Of a stretch of DNA of 21,184 nt, positions 1 to 8,600 are shown piece after piece. The stretch lies in IMG/VR virus record IMGVR_UViG_3300046467_000845, positions 1 through 21,184 of that record; one strand, 5' to 3'. The position numbers were made by a program, and so were the translations under genes. The notes under the pieces were generated by a model. The model was not told the DNA's origin. It saw nothing but the letters and a program-made list of their open reading frames with translations, and ran no database searches. Source of the stretch: a virus. The stretch's first letter is position 1. Each line of letters starts with the position of its first letter.

Positions 1-153
1 TTAGTTAAGTACTATCTTAAAGACGAAAGAAAAGAAAGAATGCAAATTGCGGGAGCAATGATTGAAAACCCTGTATCTACTAGCATTAGAAATAATGTAG
101 GTTTTCCAGATCATATCAAAAGAGTACTTGATATGTACAAGGTATATAAGTAA
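1..153 (+). CDS. 3' end of an upstream phage structural gene (partial)
   Basis: Reading frame 1 is open from the first base to a TAA at 151-153 and gives the last 50 residues of a protein that begins outside the window. The tail is basic and ends in DMYKVYK. The stop overlaps the next ATG by one base (TAATG), so the two genes are likely translationally coupled and in one operon. From its place just before neck-type genes it could be a head or head-tail connector protein, but too little is present to assign a family. Confidence 0.6.
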   Translation, partial: LVKYYLKDERKERMQIAGAMIENPVSTSIRNNVGFPDHIKRVLDMYKVYK

Positions 154-1655
154 TGACTAAATCTATTATTAGTGTAAAATCTCATGTTACGGGGCGTAAC
201 AAAGGCACGAAATGGACAAAGTTAACTGACCAACTTTTTGACAATCTAACAGAAACTGGGTTAGATAATACTGACATAAGAGACCAAATACAAAGAGATC
301 AAAAAGGCATGTTTGTAAATTTAGAGGGCTTTCTTCAAGCACTTTATGATGCAGAATCCAAGAATGTAAGCTTAGCTACAGGTTTTTCCGACGAATATTT
401 CGGAGACTCAGCAACAACTTCTAGTGGTAAACATCTACAAGAAGGTATTAGAGTTAAATACGCTGAAGCACAGAAAATAGTAAGAGAACTAACAAACGGT
501 GTCACAATGAGTGATAAATATGAAGTAGATCATGTAAATGTTACTCCAGTAAATACAAGAATTACAGCACTTATAGAAGTACTTGAAATGATAAAAGAAG
601 ATTATAGGCAAGTACAAGAGAAGGGCAGAGGATCAAACTTAGGGCAAAAAATGTATTCAGATATGAGTATAAATCCTACTAATGCTTTAAAAGCTATTAG
701 CGAGCTAGACACTAGAATAAACCACTTAAAACTAGCTAGAGCATTTATGAAAGAATTAGAAAGAAATATGGAAAGTGGAGCAACCCCCTCAGAACAAGAT
801 TTAACATCTATGCTACGGGCAAATGCTAAAGATAACTATTATGATATTACAGCAGATAAAATAAATGATGTAAATGTTTACGAGTCTGGAGGAGATTTAG
901 GCTCTTTTCAAATAATTACAGAATCCGCCCATACCTCAAAAAGTCAAAATCAAAGAATAATGGGTAGTGTACTAAATAGGGTTATGCTAGGGAGCTATAA
1001 GCTACCTGAAAACATAGATCCTAAGGAAGAGGCAGCGATTAGAAAAATGTACACACAATTAACAGACGCTCATGAAGGAGGAATTACAGTAGTAGGCTCA
1101 GAGGGCATAGAAAACTCCATAAATAGACAGATGATTGAAATACTAAAAGGGAAAACTCCCAAACCTAGTAAATCAAGAACACGTACAACAAAAAAAATAA
1201 AAGTGAAGGTGGACTTAAGAAAAACCAAAGCTGCAGTAGCAAAACTAAAAGCTAAAAAACTTAGAATTAAAAAAGCATTACTACTAGCAGGAAAAACAGA
1301 AGCAGTAAAGAAAAGAATTCGTAGAAGTAGCTCGGGTCAAGCTAAATCTGCTTTACACTTAAAAAGATTAATAAATAGAAGACTTCCCGCAGAAGTTAGA
1401 AGAAACATGGGAAGACCTGCACTAAGAAATAAATCAGGTAGATTTTCAAATAGTGTTAAATTAGAAAGTTTAGTACCCTCAAAAGCTGGAATGGTAGGAA
1501 AATACTCCTATATGTATAGTCCTTATGAGACTTTTGAAAATACAGGCGCAAAAAGATGGCCTGGAGCATATAACCCTAAACCCCTTATTACTAAGAGTAT
1601 AAGAAACTTAGCGGTTCCACACATGGAGACAAAATTAACTCTTAGGAGAACATAG
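153..1655 (+). CDS. Putative neck/tail-completion protein, HK97 gp10-like C-terminus
   Basis: This 500-residue protein starts at the ATG of a TAATG overlap; an AAGG about 10 bases upstream is a weak ribosome site. Residues 1 to about 325 are polar and mostly helical-looking and match no family I recognise. Residues about 330-393 are strongly Lys/Arg-rich, with repeated KK, KAKK and KKRIRR patches, like a basic linker or DNA-contacting arm. The last 100 residues have a pattern seen in HK97 gp10-type tail-completion proteins: a SGRF..SV segment, then a YMYSPYETFE segment (the equivalent of the 'Y..YVEFG' motif), then a PKPLITKSIR helix. The gene sits directly before the tail terminator, where gp10-type genes normally lie. 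Such proteins seal the head-tail joint. Usual family members have 100-150 residues, so a 390-residue N-terminal extension would be unusual. The family call is an inference from motif and position. Confidence 0.5.
   Translation: MTKSIISVKSHVTGRNKGTKWTKLTDQLFDNLTETGLDNTDIRDQIQRDQKGMFVNLEGFLQALYDAESKNVSLATGFSDEYFGDSATTSSGKHLQEGIRVKYAEAQKIVRELTNGVTMSDKYEVDHVNVTPVNTRITALIEVLEMIKEDYRQVQEKGRGSNLGQKMYSDMSINPTNALKAISELDTRINHLKLARAFMKELERNMESGATPSEQDLTSMLRANAKDNYYDITADKINDVNVYESGGDLGSFQIITESAHTSKSQNQRIMGSVLNRVMLGSYKLPENIDPKEEAAIRKMYTQLTDAHEGGITVVGSEGIENSINRQMIEILKGKTPKPSKSRTRTTKKIKVKVDLRKTKAAVAKLKAKKLRIKKALLLAGKTEAVKKRIRRSSSGQAKSALHLKRLINRRLPAEVRRNMGRPALRNKSGRFSNSVKLESLVPSKAGMVGKYSYMYSPYETFENTGAKRWPGAYNPKPLITKSIRNLAVPHMETKLTLRRT
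1644..1648 (+). promoter_or_regulatory. Ribosome binding site for the GTG-started gene
   Basis: AGGAG lies 6 bases upstream of the GTG at 1655-1657, which overlaps the previous stop (TAGTG). The good spacing supports GTG as the start of the tail-terminator-like gene. Confidence 0.7.
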
Positions 1656-2110
1656 TGGCATCAACTTATAGAACAGCTCGAAAGAAAATTGTTGATGCTT
1701 TAGTAAATGAATTGAATACGAGTATAAATGGCGTAGCCCCTTATAATTCAAATTTATTTAATAGTGCTGAAGGGCACTTAAAATTTTTAGATCAGATTCA
1801 GGAGTATCCACATCTTTGTGTGGTTGCTGGAGATGAAACTAGACAATATCAACCCGATGGTTTTAAATGGAGATTCTTGCAACTAGATATAAGATGTTAT
1901 ATTAATAATGAAGCGGATCCTCAAGAAATACTAGCTCTTTTAATGGAAGATATAGAGAGAGTGGTAGATAATAATGATATTTTGACTTATGATAATACTG
2001 TAAGTCCAAATTTAAAAACAACTTCCCTAACCATAATATCACTATCTAGTGATGAAGGTGTATTAACACCTTTAGGAATTGGAGAAATGTTAGTAGAGGT
2101 TAGATATTAA
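1655..2110 (+). CDS. Tail terminator-like protein
   Basis: This 151-residue protein starts at a GTG within a TAGTG overlap, preceded by AGGAG. Size, position (after a gp10-like gene and before the tube gene) and pattern fit the tail terminator / minor tail U-like / DUF3168-like group. It has an N-terminal helix (ARKKIVDALVNEL), a middle strand that includes HLCVVAGDETRQY, a WRFLQLDIRCYI strand, a helix (LALLMEDIERVVDNN), and a final strand ending GIGEMLVEVRY, which resembles the C-terminal 'v.i.vry' of this fold. Terminators form a hexameric ring that stops tube polymerisation and joins the tail to the head. Assignment is by fold pattern and synteny, not by a diagnostic residue. Confidence 0.65.
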   Translation: MASTYRTARKKIVDALVNELNTSINGVAPYNSNLFNSAEGHLKFLDQIQEYPHLCVVAGDETRQYQPDGFKWRFLQLDIRCYINNEADPQEILALLMEDIERVVDNNDILTYDNTVSPNLKTTSLTIISLSSDEGVLTPLGIGEMLVEVRY

Positions 2111-2167
2111 ACCGAAATTACAAAGCAGATAAAAATCTAGCTAAGTACTTTCAAAGACTAAAGAAAT

Positions 2168-2172
2168 AGGAG
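2168..2172 (+). promoter_or_regulatory. Ribosome binding site of the major tail tube gene
   Basis: AGGAG lies 7 bases before the ATG at 2180, an optimal spacing that fits a highly expressed virion protein. The 69-base gap before it (2111-2179) shows no clear promoter or hairpin. Confidence 0.7.
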
Positions 2173-2179
2173 AAAAGCA

Positions 2180-3868
2180 ATGGCTTTAAATCTTTCAAGA
2201 AATACAAAAGTATTTGTAAGCACAGTAAATGGAGTCCCGACAACGGGAGGACAGTTTCTTACAGGATATATTAGTGCTGGAGGTTCTAACTACGTCGTAG
2301 GCGATAGACTAGAATTTTCTGGAGCGAGTGCGAGCACTGGGTCCGACTTCACTGGTATAGTTGAAACTGTATCTTCAGGAGCCGTTACTAAATTAAACAT
2401 TAATGGTAACGGAGTAGGTGATGGTATAGCAGACTCAGAAGCACTGACTGAATCAACAGCATATACTACACTAGGAGTAGCCAGTAGTGGCACAGGCTGT
2501 ATAGTCGAGTGTGTAACTTCAGGCTCAACAACGGCTGTAACGAGCGAAGGCTCAAGAGCAGCAACAGGACGCTTTGTAGGTAATGGCTCAGGCGCAAATA
2601 CCTTCAGAATTGGTGTATTAGATGGATACAGCTTCTCACAAGGAAGTGAATCTTCTGATGTAACAATATCAGAAGCGGGTGCTACACCCAGTCGTGGATC
2701 AAAACGATTCAATGACTCTTTACCCCCAGCCGAATGGTCATTTGGAACTTATGTTCGACCATTCATTCATGGAGCAGATAGTTGGCGAGCAGTTAACAGC
2801 TATGATATGTGTGAAAACATATTATGGAATGCGTTATCTGGAACAGCTATTACAGGTGTTTCAGGAGCAGGTGTTACCTGTGAAGCACAAGGAACAGCAG
2901 CTAGTGTAACTACTGGCGGTAATGTAACTTTTGCAAATTCAAACGCTCACGAACTTTTAAAACTCAATCTTTATTTTGTACTAGAAAATACAACTTACAG
3001 ATTAAACGACGCTCAAATTGGCAGTGCAGAAATTGATTTTTCAATTGATGGCATAGCACAAATTACATGGTCTGGTAGTGCAACTACTATTGATCAGGTA
3101 ACTACTGGTACTGAAGATCCTTATAGATATATATCTGTAATTACAGGATCAGACGCTAGTGGGCAAACAACCGTGACAACAGCAGCTGCTGATGATACTT
3201 ATACAGAATCATACACATTTGCAGACTCAACAGGTCCAAGCGATGCTGATTATTTAAGAAACAAACTTTCAGCACTTTATTTAGATACTAATGCACAAGG
3301 CGGCGGAAGCAGCTCTTCAGGATTAGACGCTAAACTTTATGATGTCAATATCACAGGAGGCTCTATAACAATAGAGAATAATGTTACTTATGTAACACCA
3401 GAAACAATTGGTATAGTTGATAAACCAATTGGTTCCTTTACAGGAGCAAGAACAATATCTGGAAGCTTAACAATGTATCTAGATACAAAAAGTAATGGTT
3501 CAAACCAACTATTATCAGATTTAGCAGCTGCAACTGACTTAGTTAGTAATTCATTTGATATGAGTTTACTAATGGGTTCAGCTTATGCAGCTAGTAGACC
3601 TGGGGCTGATAGAGCAGATAATGCTCACGCAGCAGCAGACTTTACTGGACCAGGTGTAGAATTCTTTATGCCTAAATGTCATTTATCTGTTCCTGCAATA
3701 GAAGTTGCGGACTTGGTTTCAGTTTCAGTAGAGTTCTCAGCACAAGGAAGCACTCTATTAACAACTGATGAAATGAGTGTTAAATATATGGGAACAACTA
3801 CTCATAGTGATAATAGAGGTTATGACCATAACGGTACAGCTAATATTAACGTAGTTAACGCAGCATAA
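2180..3868 (+). CDS. Major tail tube protein, decorated
   Basis: This 562-residue protein has the N-terminus typical of tube proteins (LSRNTKVFVSTV), then DGYSFSQGSES, a TPSRGSKRF segment and a PAEWSFGTYVRPF strand, a pattern I recall from tail tube proteins of aquatic phages. The tube strands are split by an extra domain at residues about 22-140. This insert is rich in Gly, Ser and Thr and contains a GGSNYVVGDRLEFSGA element followed by GSGANTF; it resembles small Gly-rich surface domains. Residues about 255-300 (LNLYFVLENTTYRLNDAQ and the following SAEIDFSID) form a core segment also seen in the next gene. The C-terminal part (about 390-540) looks like a second beta-sandwich. Siphovirus tube proteins usually have 150-250 residues, so this one probably carries outward-facing decoration domains. 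The protein would form stacked hexameric rings around the tape measure. Confidence 0.72.
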   Translation: MALNLSRNTKVFVSTVNGVPTTGGQFLTGYISAGGSNYVVGDRLEFSGASASTGSDFTGIVETVSSGAVTKLNINGNGVGDGIADSEALTESTAYTTLGVASSGTGCIVECVTSGSTTAVTSEGSRAATGRFVGNGSGANTFRIGVLDGYSFSQGSESSDVTISEAGATPSRGSKRFNDSLPPAEWSFGTYVRPFIHGADSWRAVNSYDMCENILWNALSGTAITGVSGAGVTCEAQGTAASVTTGGNVTFANSNAHELLKLNLYFVLENTTYRLNDAQIGSAEIDFSIDGIAQITWSGSATTIDQVTTGTEDPYRYISVITGSDASGQTTVTTAAADDTYTESYTFADSTGPSDADYLRNKLSALYLDTNAQGGGSSSSGLDAKLYDVNITGGSITIENNVTYVTPETIGIVDKPIGSFTGARTISGSLTMYLDTKSNGSNQLLSDLAAATDLVSNSFDMSLLMGSAYAASRPGADRADNAHAAADFTGPGVEFFMPKCHLSVPAIEVADLVSVSVEFSAQGSTLLTTDEMSVKYMGTTTHSDNRGYDHNGTANINVVNAA

Positions 3869-3875
3869 ATAAAAA

Positions 3876-4817
3876 ATGTCTTATAGTTTTCTCAAGGAGA
3901 GTAAGCTATACATAGTGTATGGCGGAACAAAGTATAGAATCTATACTAGTTCCGCTATATCATTAAACCAAACATTTGCGGAAGATTCGTACTCAGTAAA
4001 GACTCTGCACGATCAATCAAAAATGTTTGAAGGTTCAATAATAAATAAAGCAAATCCTGCTTCATTTAGTTTTGATATACCTTTAACAATAGAAAAAGAT
4101 GAGTCTGTTATTATAGACTTATTAAGTGATTTAACTGATGGTCAGTTAAAAACATTTGATATTTTTGTAGTAACAACAAATAGCACTTTTAAACTAGAAA
4201 ATGCTGTTATTGCTAATGGTAGCATGGATTTCATACCAGATAATCCATTTATTATTAGACTAGAAGGAGAAGGAACTAAACTATGGAGACCAGGAGATGA
4301 AAGTTTTAATATTGAAAATTCATACACCCCCAATGCCTCAGTTCATTCTGAACAGGCTACAAGAACCCCTCTAATAGTATATCCCGTTATTTCAGCGGAT
4401 AGCTTAGATATGACACATATCGTAAGCGTAAATCTTAGGATTTCGAGTGAAATAAGTTGGACAAGCTATTCCACCCTTCAAGACAGTCTATTAATTACTA
4501 ATAATGATACAGATACCCTCATGTTTCCAAGTACTTATACGGTAAACAAACGTACGGCTTCGGGAGAAATACGTCAATACCAAGTAGACAGCAATGTCTC
4601 ACAATTTGATAATTTTAATACTAATACTAATTTAACTATTAAAGCTATAAAGCTAGGAGATGCAGTTGATGCAACCCCTTTCTTTCAGATACAATTAAAT
4701 CCCGTATCTTACACAGCAAGAATAGATGTAGCTCCTGTATTTACACAGAGTTATGATTTTAAATCTTTAGATAATACAGCATTAGATACTAGAATTACAC
4801 AATACGAACACAATTAA
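3876..4817 (+). CDS. Second tail tube-like structural protein
   Basis: This 313-residue protein has no visible Shine-Dalgarno sequence; only an A-rich stretch separates the previous stop from its ATG. By eye it aligns with the preceding tube protein. ESKLYIV matches NTKVFVS. SAISLNQTF matches DGYSFSQGS. SKMFEG and PASFSFDIPL match SKRFND and PAEWSFGTYV. FDIFVVTTNSTFKLENAVI with a following MDF..D matches LNLYFVLENTTYRLNDAQI with IDF..D. About 13 of 44 residues are identical in the last block. It is therefore probably a paralogous tube-fold protein. It could be a minor tube or tip-proximal ring protein, or the true tube with the 562-residue protein as partner. Its place between the tube and chaperone genes fits either role. 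Confidence 0.55.
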   Translation: MSYSFLKESKLYIVYGGTKYRIYTSSAISLNQTFAEDSYSVKTLHDQSKMFEGSIINKANPASFSFDIPLTIEKDESVIIDLLSDLTDGQLKTFDIFVVTTNSTFKLENAVIANGSMDFIPDNPFIIRLEGEGTKLWRPGDESFNIENSYTPNASVHSEQATRTPLIVYPVISADSLDMTHIVSVNLRISSEISWTSYSTLQDSLLITNNDTDTLMFPSTYTVNKRTASGEIRQYQVDSNVSQFDNFNTNTNLTIKAIKLGDAVDATPFFQIQLNPVSYTARIDVAPVFTQSYDFKSLDNTALDTRITQYEHN

Positions 4818-4828
4818 AATATATTCAT

Positions 4829-4833
4829 AGGAG
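4829..4833 (+). promoter_or_regulatory. Ribosome binding site of the tail chaperone gene
   Basis: AGGAG lies 7 bases before the ATG at 4841 in a 23-base intergenic gap. It fixes the start of the chaperone gene. Confidence 0.7.
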
Positions 4834-4840
4834 AATAAAA

Positions 4841-5290
4841 ATGGAATTAAAAAACCTGTTGGTCGACAGTAAGACCACCTGGGTTGAGTTTCCCGGACTC
4901 GAGGGATTTGAAGTTGAACTAGCAAATCTTTCTCGAAAAGAACTCGTCGCATTACGAAAAAGATGCACACAAAATAAATTTAATAGAAAAACTAGACAAT
5001 TTGAAGAAAATCTAGATGATGATAAATTTGTAAAAGAATTTACTCAAGCAACTGTAAAGGGCTGGAAAGGCCTCAAACTAAAGTTCTTAGAAGATTTAGT
5101 ACTTGTTGATTTAAAAGGAAATGATCCAGATAAGGAATTACCTTTTGATCAAGCAAATGCAACAGAACTTGTAGAAAATTCTTCAGAATTTGACAACTGG
5201 CTCAACGAGGTAGTCTTTGATCTTGAAAACTTTCGTAGCAAAGCTCAAGATACAGTTGTTCAAAAAACTAAAACTGTATCTGGATCATGA
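4841..5290 (+). CDS. Tail assembly chaperone (gpG-like)
   Basis: This 149-residue acidic, helical protein begins with a small beta-like segment (TTWVEFPGLEGFEVEL). An LSRKELVALRKRC helix, a DDDKFVKEFTQATVKGWKGL motif and a C-terminal LPFDQANATELVENSSEFDNW segment follow. The 'v..WkGL' element and the final 'F...NA..l....sef..Wl' arrangement are characteristic of phage tail assembly chaperones, which bind the tape measure before tube polymerisation. The gene lies directly upstream of an overlapping open frame and the tape measure, the place of the lambda G and GT products. The protein terminates at TGA 5288-5290. A fraction of ribosomes may change frame at 5261-5268 and read into the next frame. 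Confidence 0.75.
   Translation: MELKNLLVDSKTTWVEFPGLEGFEVELANLSRKELVALRKRCTQNKFNRKTRQFEENLDDDKFVKEFTQATVKGWKGLKLKFLEDLVLVDLKGNDPDKELPFDQANATELVENSSEFDNWLNEVVFDLENFRSKAQDTVVQKTKTVSGS
5261..5268 (+). promoter_or_regulatory. Candidate programmed frameshift site (CAAAAAAC)
   Basis: The downstream chaperone frame overlaps the first one from 5214 to 5290 and lies +1 (equivalently -2) to it. The only A6 run in that overlap is at 5262-5267. In the zero frame it reads CAA AAA ACT. A lysyl-tRNA on AAA (5264-5266) can re-pair perfectly one base forward or two bases back. The fusion would join residue 142 to the downstream frame and give a product of about 260 residues. Phage tail chaperone genes commonly use a frameshift here, usually -1. 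The site is a candidate from sequence alone. Confidence 0.4.
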
Positions 5291-5300
5291 TGATATAGGT

Positions 5301-5624
5301 ATGAACAAAGACCAGTATCTACGAATGGTAGAACAAACTGGCGAAGAAATAGATTGGGATAGAATTCCTCCAGATGTGGAGGACTTTCCTGATGCTGTAA
5401 TTACAGCACTAAATATCTACAATTCTTTAGGGAATAGAGTATATCCAGATATTGGGTACGTAGGTAAAGATTATACTAATTTAGAACTTCTATATAAACT
5501 TTATTATATTGAGAAAAAAGATAAAGATTTTATATTTGAAATTTTATTATACTTAGAAAGTATAGAAATAGATAAATCACAGCGACGCTTAAAAGCGGAA
5601 TACGATAAAATAAAAAGAGGATAA
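5301..5624 (+). CDS. Second tail assembly chaperone component (T-domain-like)
   Basis: From the ATG at 5301 this frame encodes 107 residues beginning MNKDQYLRMVEQTGEEIDWD, then a PPDVEDFPDAV segment, ALNIYNSLGNRV, a GYVGKDYTNLELLYKLY helix, and a charged C-terminal helix (DKSQRRLKAEYDKIKRG). The pattern of an N-terminal 'QYL.m.e..g.ei....iP...eDFP', then 'iynsL.dR', then 'GyvGKD' recurs in small phage proteins encoded just before tape measures. The frame is open back to 5214, with a TTG at 5217, so it can also be read as the C-terminal part of a frameshift fusion with the upstream chaperone. The Shine-Dalgarno match before 5301 is poor (only TAGG), which favours coupling or frameshifting over independent initiation. 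The stop overlaps the tape measure ATG (TAATG). Confidence 0.65.
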   Translation: MNKDQYLRMVEQTGEEIDWDRIPPDVEDFPDAVITALNIYNSLGNRVYPDIGYVGKDYTNLELLYKLYYIEKKDKDFIFEILLYLESIEIDKSQRRLKAEYDKIKRG

Positions 5625-8600
5625 TGGCAAAGAAAACGAAGATGGAACTGAACATGACAGGGACGGGCATAAAAAGCACGGCCAAAGATGTTAAGAAAAC
5701 CAGGCAAGAGACGGATAAACTAGATAAGTCCCAAAAGAACCTTAGTAAGGGTACTAATAAGTATCATAAGTTACAAAAAGGTGTAGCTCAAGCGGGAGCA
5801 AACTCAACTAAAAACTTCTCAAAAATGAATCAAAGCATGGGGGGATCCTCTGGTTTGGTGGCAGCTTACGCAACGTTAGCTGCTAACGTATTTGCTGCGA
5901 CTGCAGCATTTGGTGCTCTTTCTAGAGCAGCAGAATTTGAAAATCTCAAAAAGGGTTTAACAGAACTTGGCGCTCAGTCAGGTCGAACCCTATCTATAAT
6001 GGCAGAGGGTCTAAGAGAAGTAACAGGAGGAGCAATCTCAGCAGAAGAGGCTATGAGAGGAGCAGCTTTAGGAGTATCTGGTGGATTCGGAGGAGAACAA
6101 CTAGAAGGACTTGCTAAAATTGCTAAAGGAGCTTCCATAGCTTTAGGTAGAAACCTACCAGATGCATTTGATAGGTTAACAAGAGGTGCCATAAAACTAG
6201 AACCAGAAATTTTAGATGAATTAGGTATTATGGTTCGTCTTGATGACGCTGTGGAAAACTATGCTGCCGAAATAGGTAAGAGTGCTGGAGCTTTAACTCA
6301 ATTTGAGAGAAGACAAGCATTTATGAATGCTATCTTAACACAAGGAGAAGAGAAATTCGGAGAAATAGCTGAGGCTGTTGACACCGATCCCTATGCAAAA
6401 TTAGGAGCTACCTTTGGAGATTTAACTAAAGATATATTTACCTTCGTAAATGAAACTTTGTATCTAGGAAAGATTATGGGCTTCTTAGCAGATAATACTG
6501 CTATATTATTAGGTGTAATGGTATTATTTGGATCAACTATTGCAGCTAAGATGTTGCCCTTCTTATCTGATTCCGCTGCTTCAGCAGCGAATGCAGCTAA
6601 AGGAATGGCGGATACGGCAGTAGCAGCAGAGGATGCTGTTAAAACACAAAAAGAATTTGCACAAGCAACTATAGGGGCTACTAAAGGGGGTTCTAAAGCT
6701 TATCAAGGTATGGCAAAGAGTGTTCGAGAAGGTAAATATGAAATAACCTCACTAAAGACAATGCAGGGAAGCTTAAATAAGTCTACTGCTGCTTTACAAA
6801 GTTTAGAAGATAGAAATGCAGTTAAAGATGCTGCAGCTCATAAGGTAAAAGTTGCTAATATAAAAACAGAGCAAAGAAACTTACAAATTTTAATAGGATT
6901 AGAAACTGAAAGAGCAGCAGTATCAGCAACAGCAGCGATTGCAACTGCTAGATCAAACCAAGCACTGGCTAATGTAGCTATTGTAAATGCTTATGCACAA
7001 GGAAACGCAAATCTTTGGACAACATTAAAAGGCGTAAAAGGTGGAGCCCAAGCATTAGCAAAAGAATTAAATACCATATCAGCAACACAAATGGGCTTAA
7101 CTACTGAAACATTACCTGGGGGTACTAAAGCTATGAATAAAATGAAAGCAGGAGTATTTCAACTAGGTACTGCTTTTAGAGCACTTGGAAAAGCTATATT
7201 AAAAGCCTGGATGCCACTAGGTCTTATTATTATAGCGGTAGCCGCTGCTGTAGCTATATTTAGACATCTTTACCATACAAAAGAAGCTGAAGCCTACAAT
7301 AAGACTTTAGAAGATATGGATACTGTTTTAGCGGATATAAATAAAAAAGCAGAGAAGTTTAAAGACTCTATGACTATGGCAGATGCTGCCTTTTCACAAA
7401 TTCGTGCTTTTGAAGTAACAAGTGGACTAATAACAGAAACTAATGACTTGGTTCAAAAAGGTATGAAAGAAAGAATTGCTGTACAAAATAGTTTGACGAA
7501 GGGTGTAGAGGAGGAACTTACAGGTCATTTAAGTGTGGAGGCTGCCCGTAATAGAATAAACAGGTTATTAAGTGGTAATAAAGGGTTGGGTAAAACTCCT
7601 GAAGAGTTAGCTATGGGGGATAATCAGTATGGTTATTTTGCACCTAAAAGAAGAAGTCAACAAGCAGGACTTGCTAGAGGAGATCTAGCAGTAGATTTTG
7701 GTGTTAAAGAGTTTGCTAAAAAAGATGAAGGTTTAACTCATCTATTTGCAATTAAAGAAAGTCCAGAATATGCAGGAATGCAAAATATAATGCAGAGTGA
7801 AATTCCTGGTATGGCAAATCTTTTAAAGAAGAAAATGAAAAATATTATGAAGGAACCCTTTGTAGACGGAGTAGACTCTGCAGCACAATTTAGTAGAGCA
7901 ATAAAAGAAGTTCAAGTCACATTTGGTGGAATAGGACCAGCAGTAACAAATATGAGAACTTCACTACGAGAATCCGAAAAAGAAGCCTCTAAATTTATGC
8001 AAGCATTTCAAAAGAAAACAAAAGTTGACGCTATAGTAGATTCTTTTGTTGCAATAGAAAGAAATGCTAAAGAAATAAGTAGAGAAGTAAATAAAGCTTT
8101 TGGAGATGAGGCAGATGCAAGTGTAATAGCTTTAGGTAAATCTTTATCTGATGTCGGGACAATAACAGCTCAAATGATAGGCCCTGAGTTTGTGAAGGCT
8201 CAGAGAGAGTTACAAGATGTTCAAAAACAAATAAGCGAAACTGGGGCAGTAGATCAACAAGGAGCTGATTGGGACGCTTTAGTAGCAAAACAAAAGGCGT
8301 CCGCTAAAGCATTGGGTGGAATGTTTAAAGACTTTAAAAAGATAAGCAAAGAGATGCAATTACATCAGCGTCTTGAAATTCAAAAAAAGAAAATTTTAAA
8401 ACTAACCTCAAATATACTTAAAAAAGTAAATAAAGAATATAAGAGCAGTACAGCATTATCAAAAGTAGCATTACAAATCGAAAAACAAAGAGCTAAATTT
8501 GAAATTCAAAGTATTCAATTAGAAACACAATCTGTAAAAAATACTTTTAAGGGATTAAAATTTAAAGAACAATTTGTTGATAGTCTTGGTAAAGCTTGGT

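Noticed and set aside
2104-2169. A 21-codon open stretch in the 69-base gap before the tube gene, reading NRNYKADKNLAKYFQRLKK and ending just before the tube ribosome site.
   Set aside because: It looks protein-like but has no ATG, GTG or TTG start (the first codons are ATA and TTA). No slippery site joins it to the previous gene, and an open run this short is expected by chance.
2290-2712. A 140-codon minus-strand frame and a plus-strand frame at 2679-2909 inside the tube gene.
   Set aside because: Both lie within the well-supported tube gene, lack ribosome sites, and show low-complexity or non-protein-like composition.
2180-4817. A contractile-tail sheath plus tube pair (562 and 313 residues).
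   Set aside because: The first protein has tube-type N-terminal and core motifs and the second aligns with it, while neither shows a sheath pattern; no baseplate wedge genes follow.
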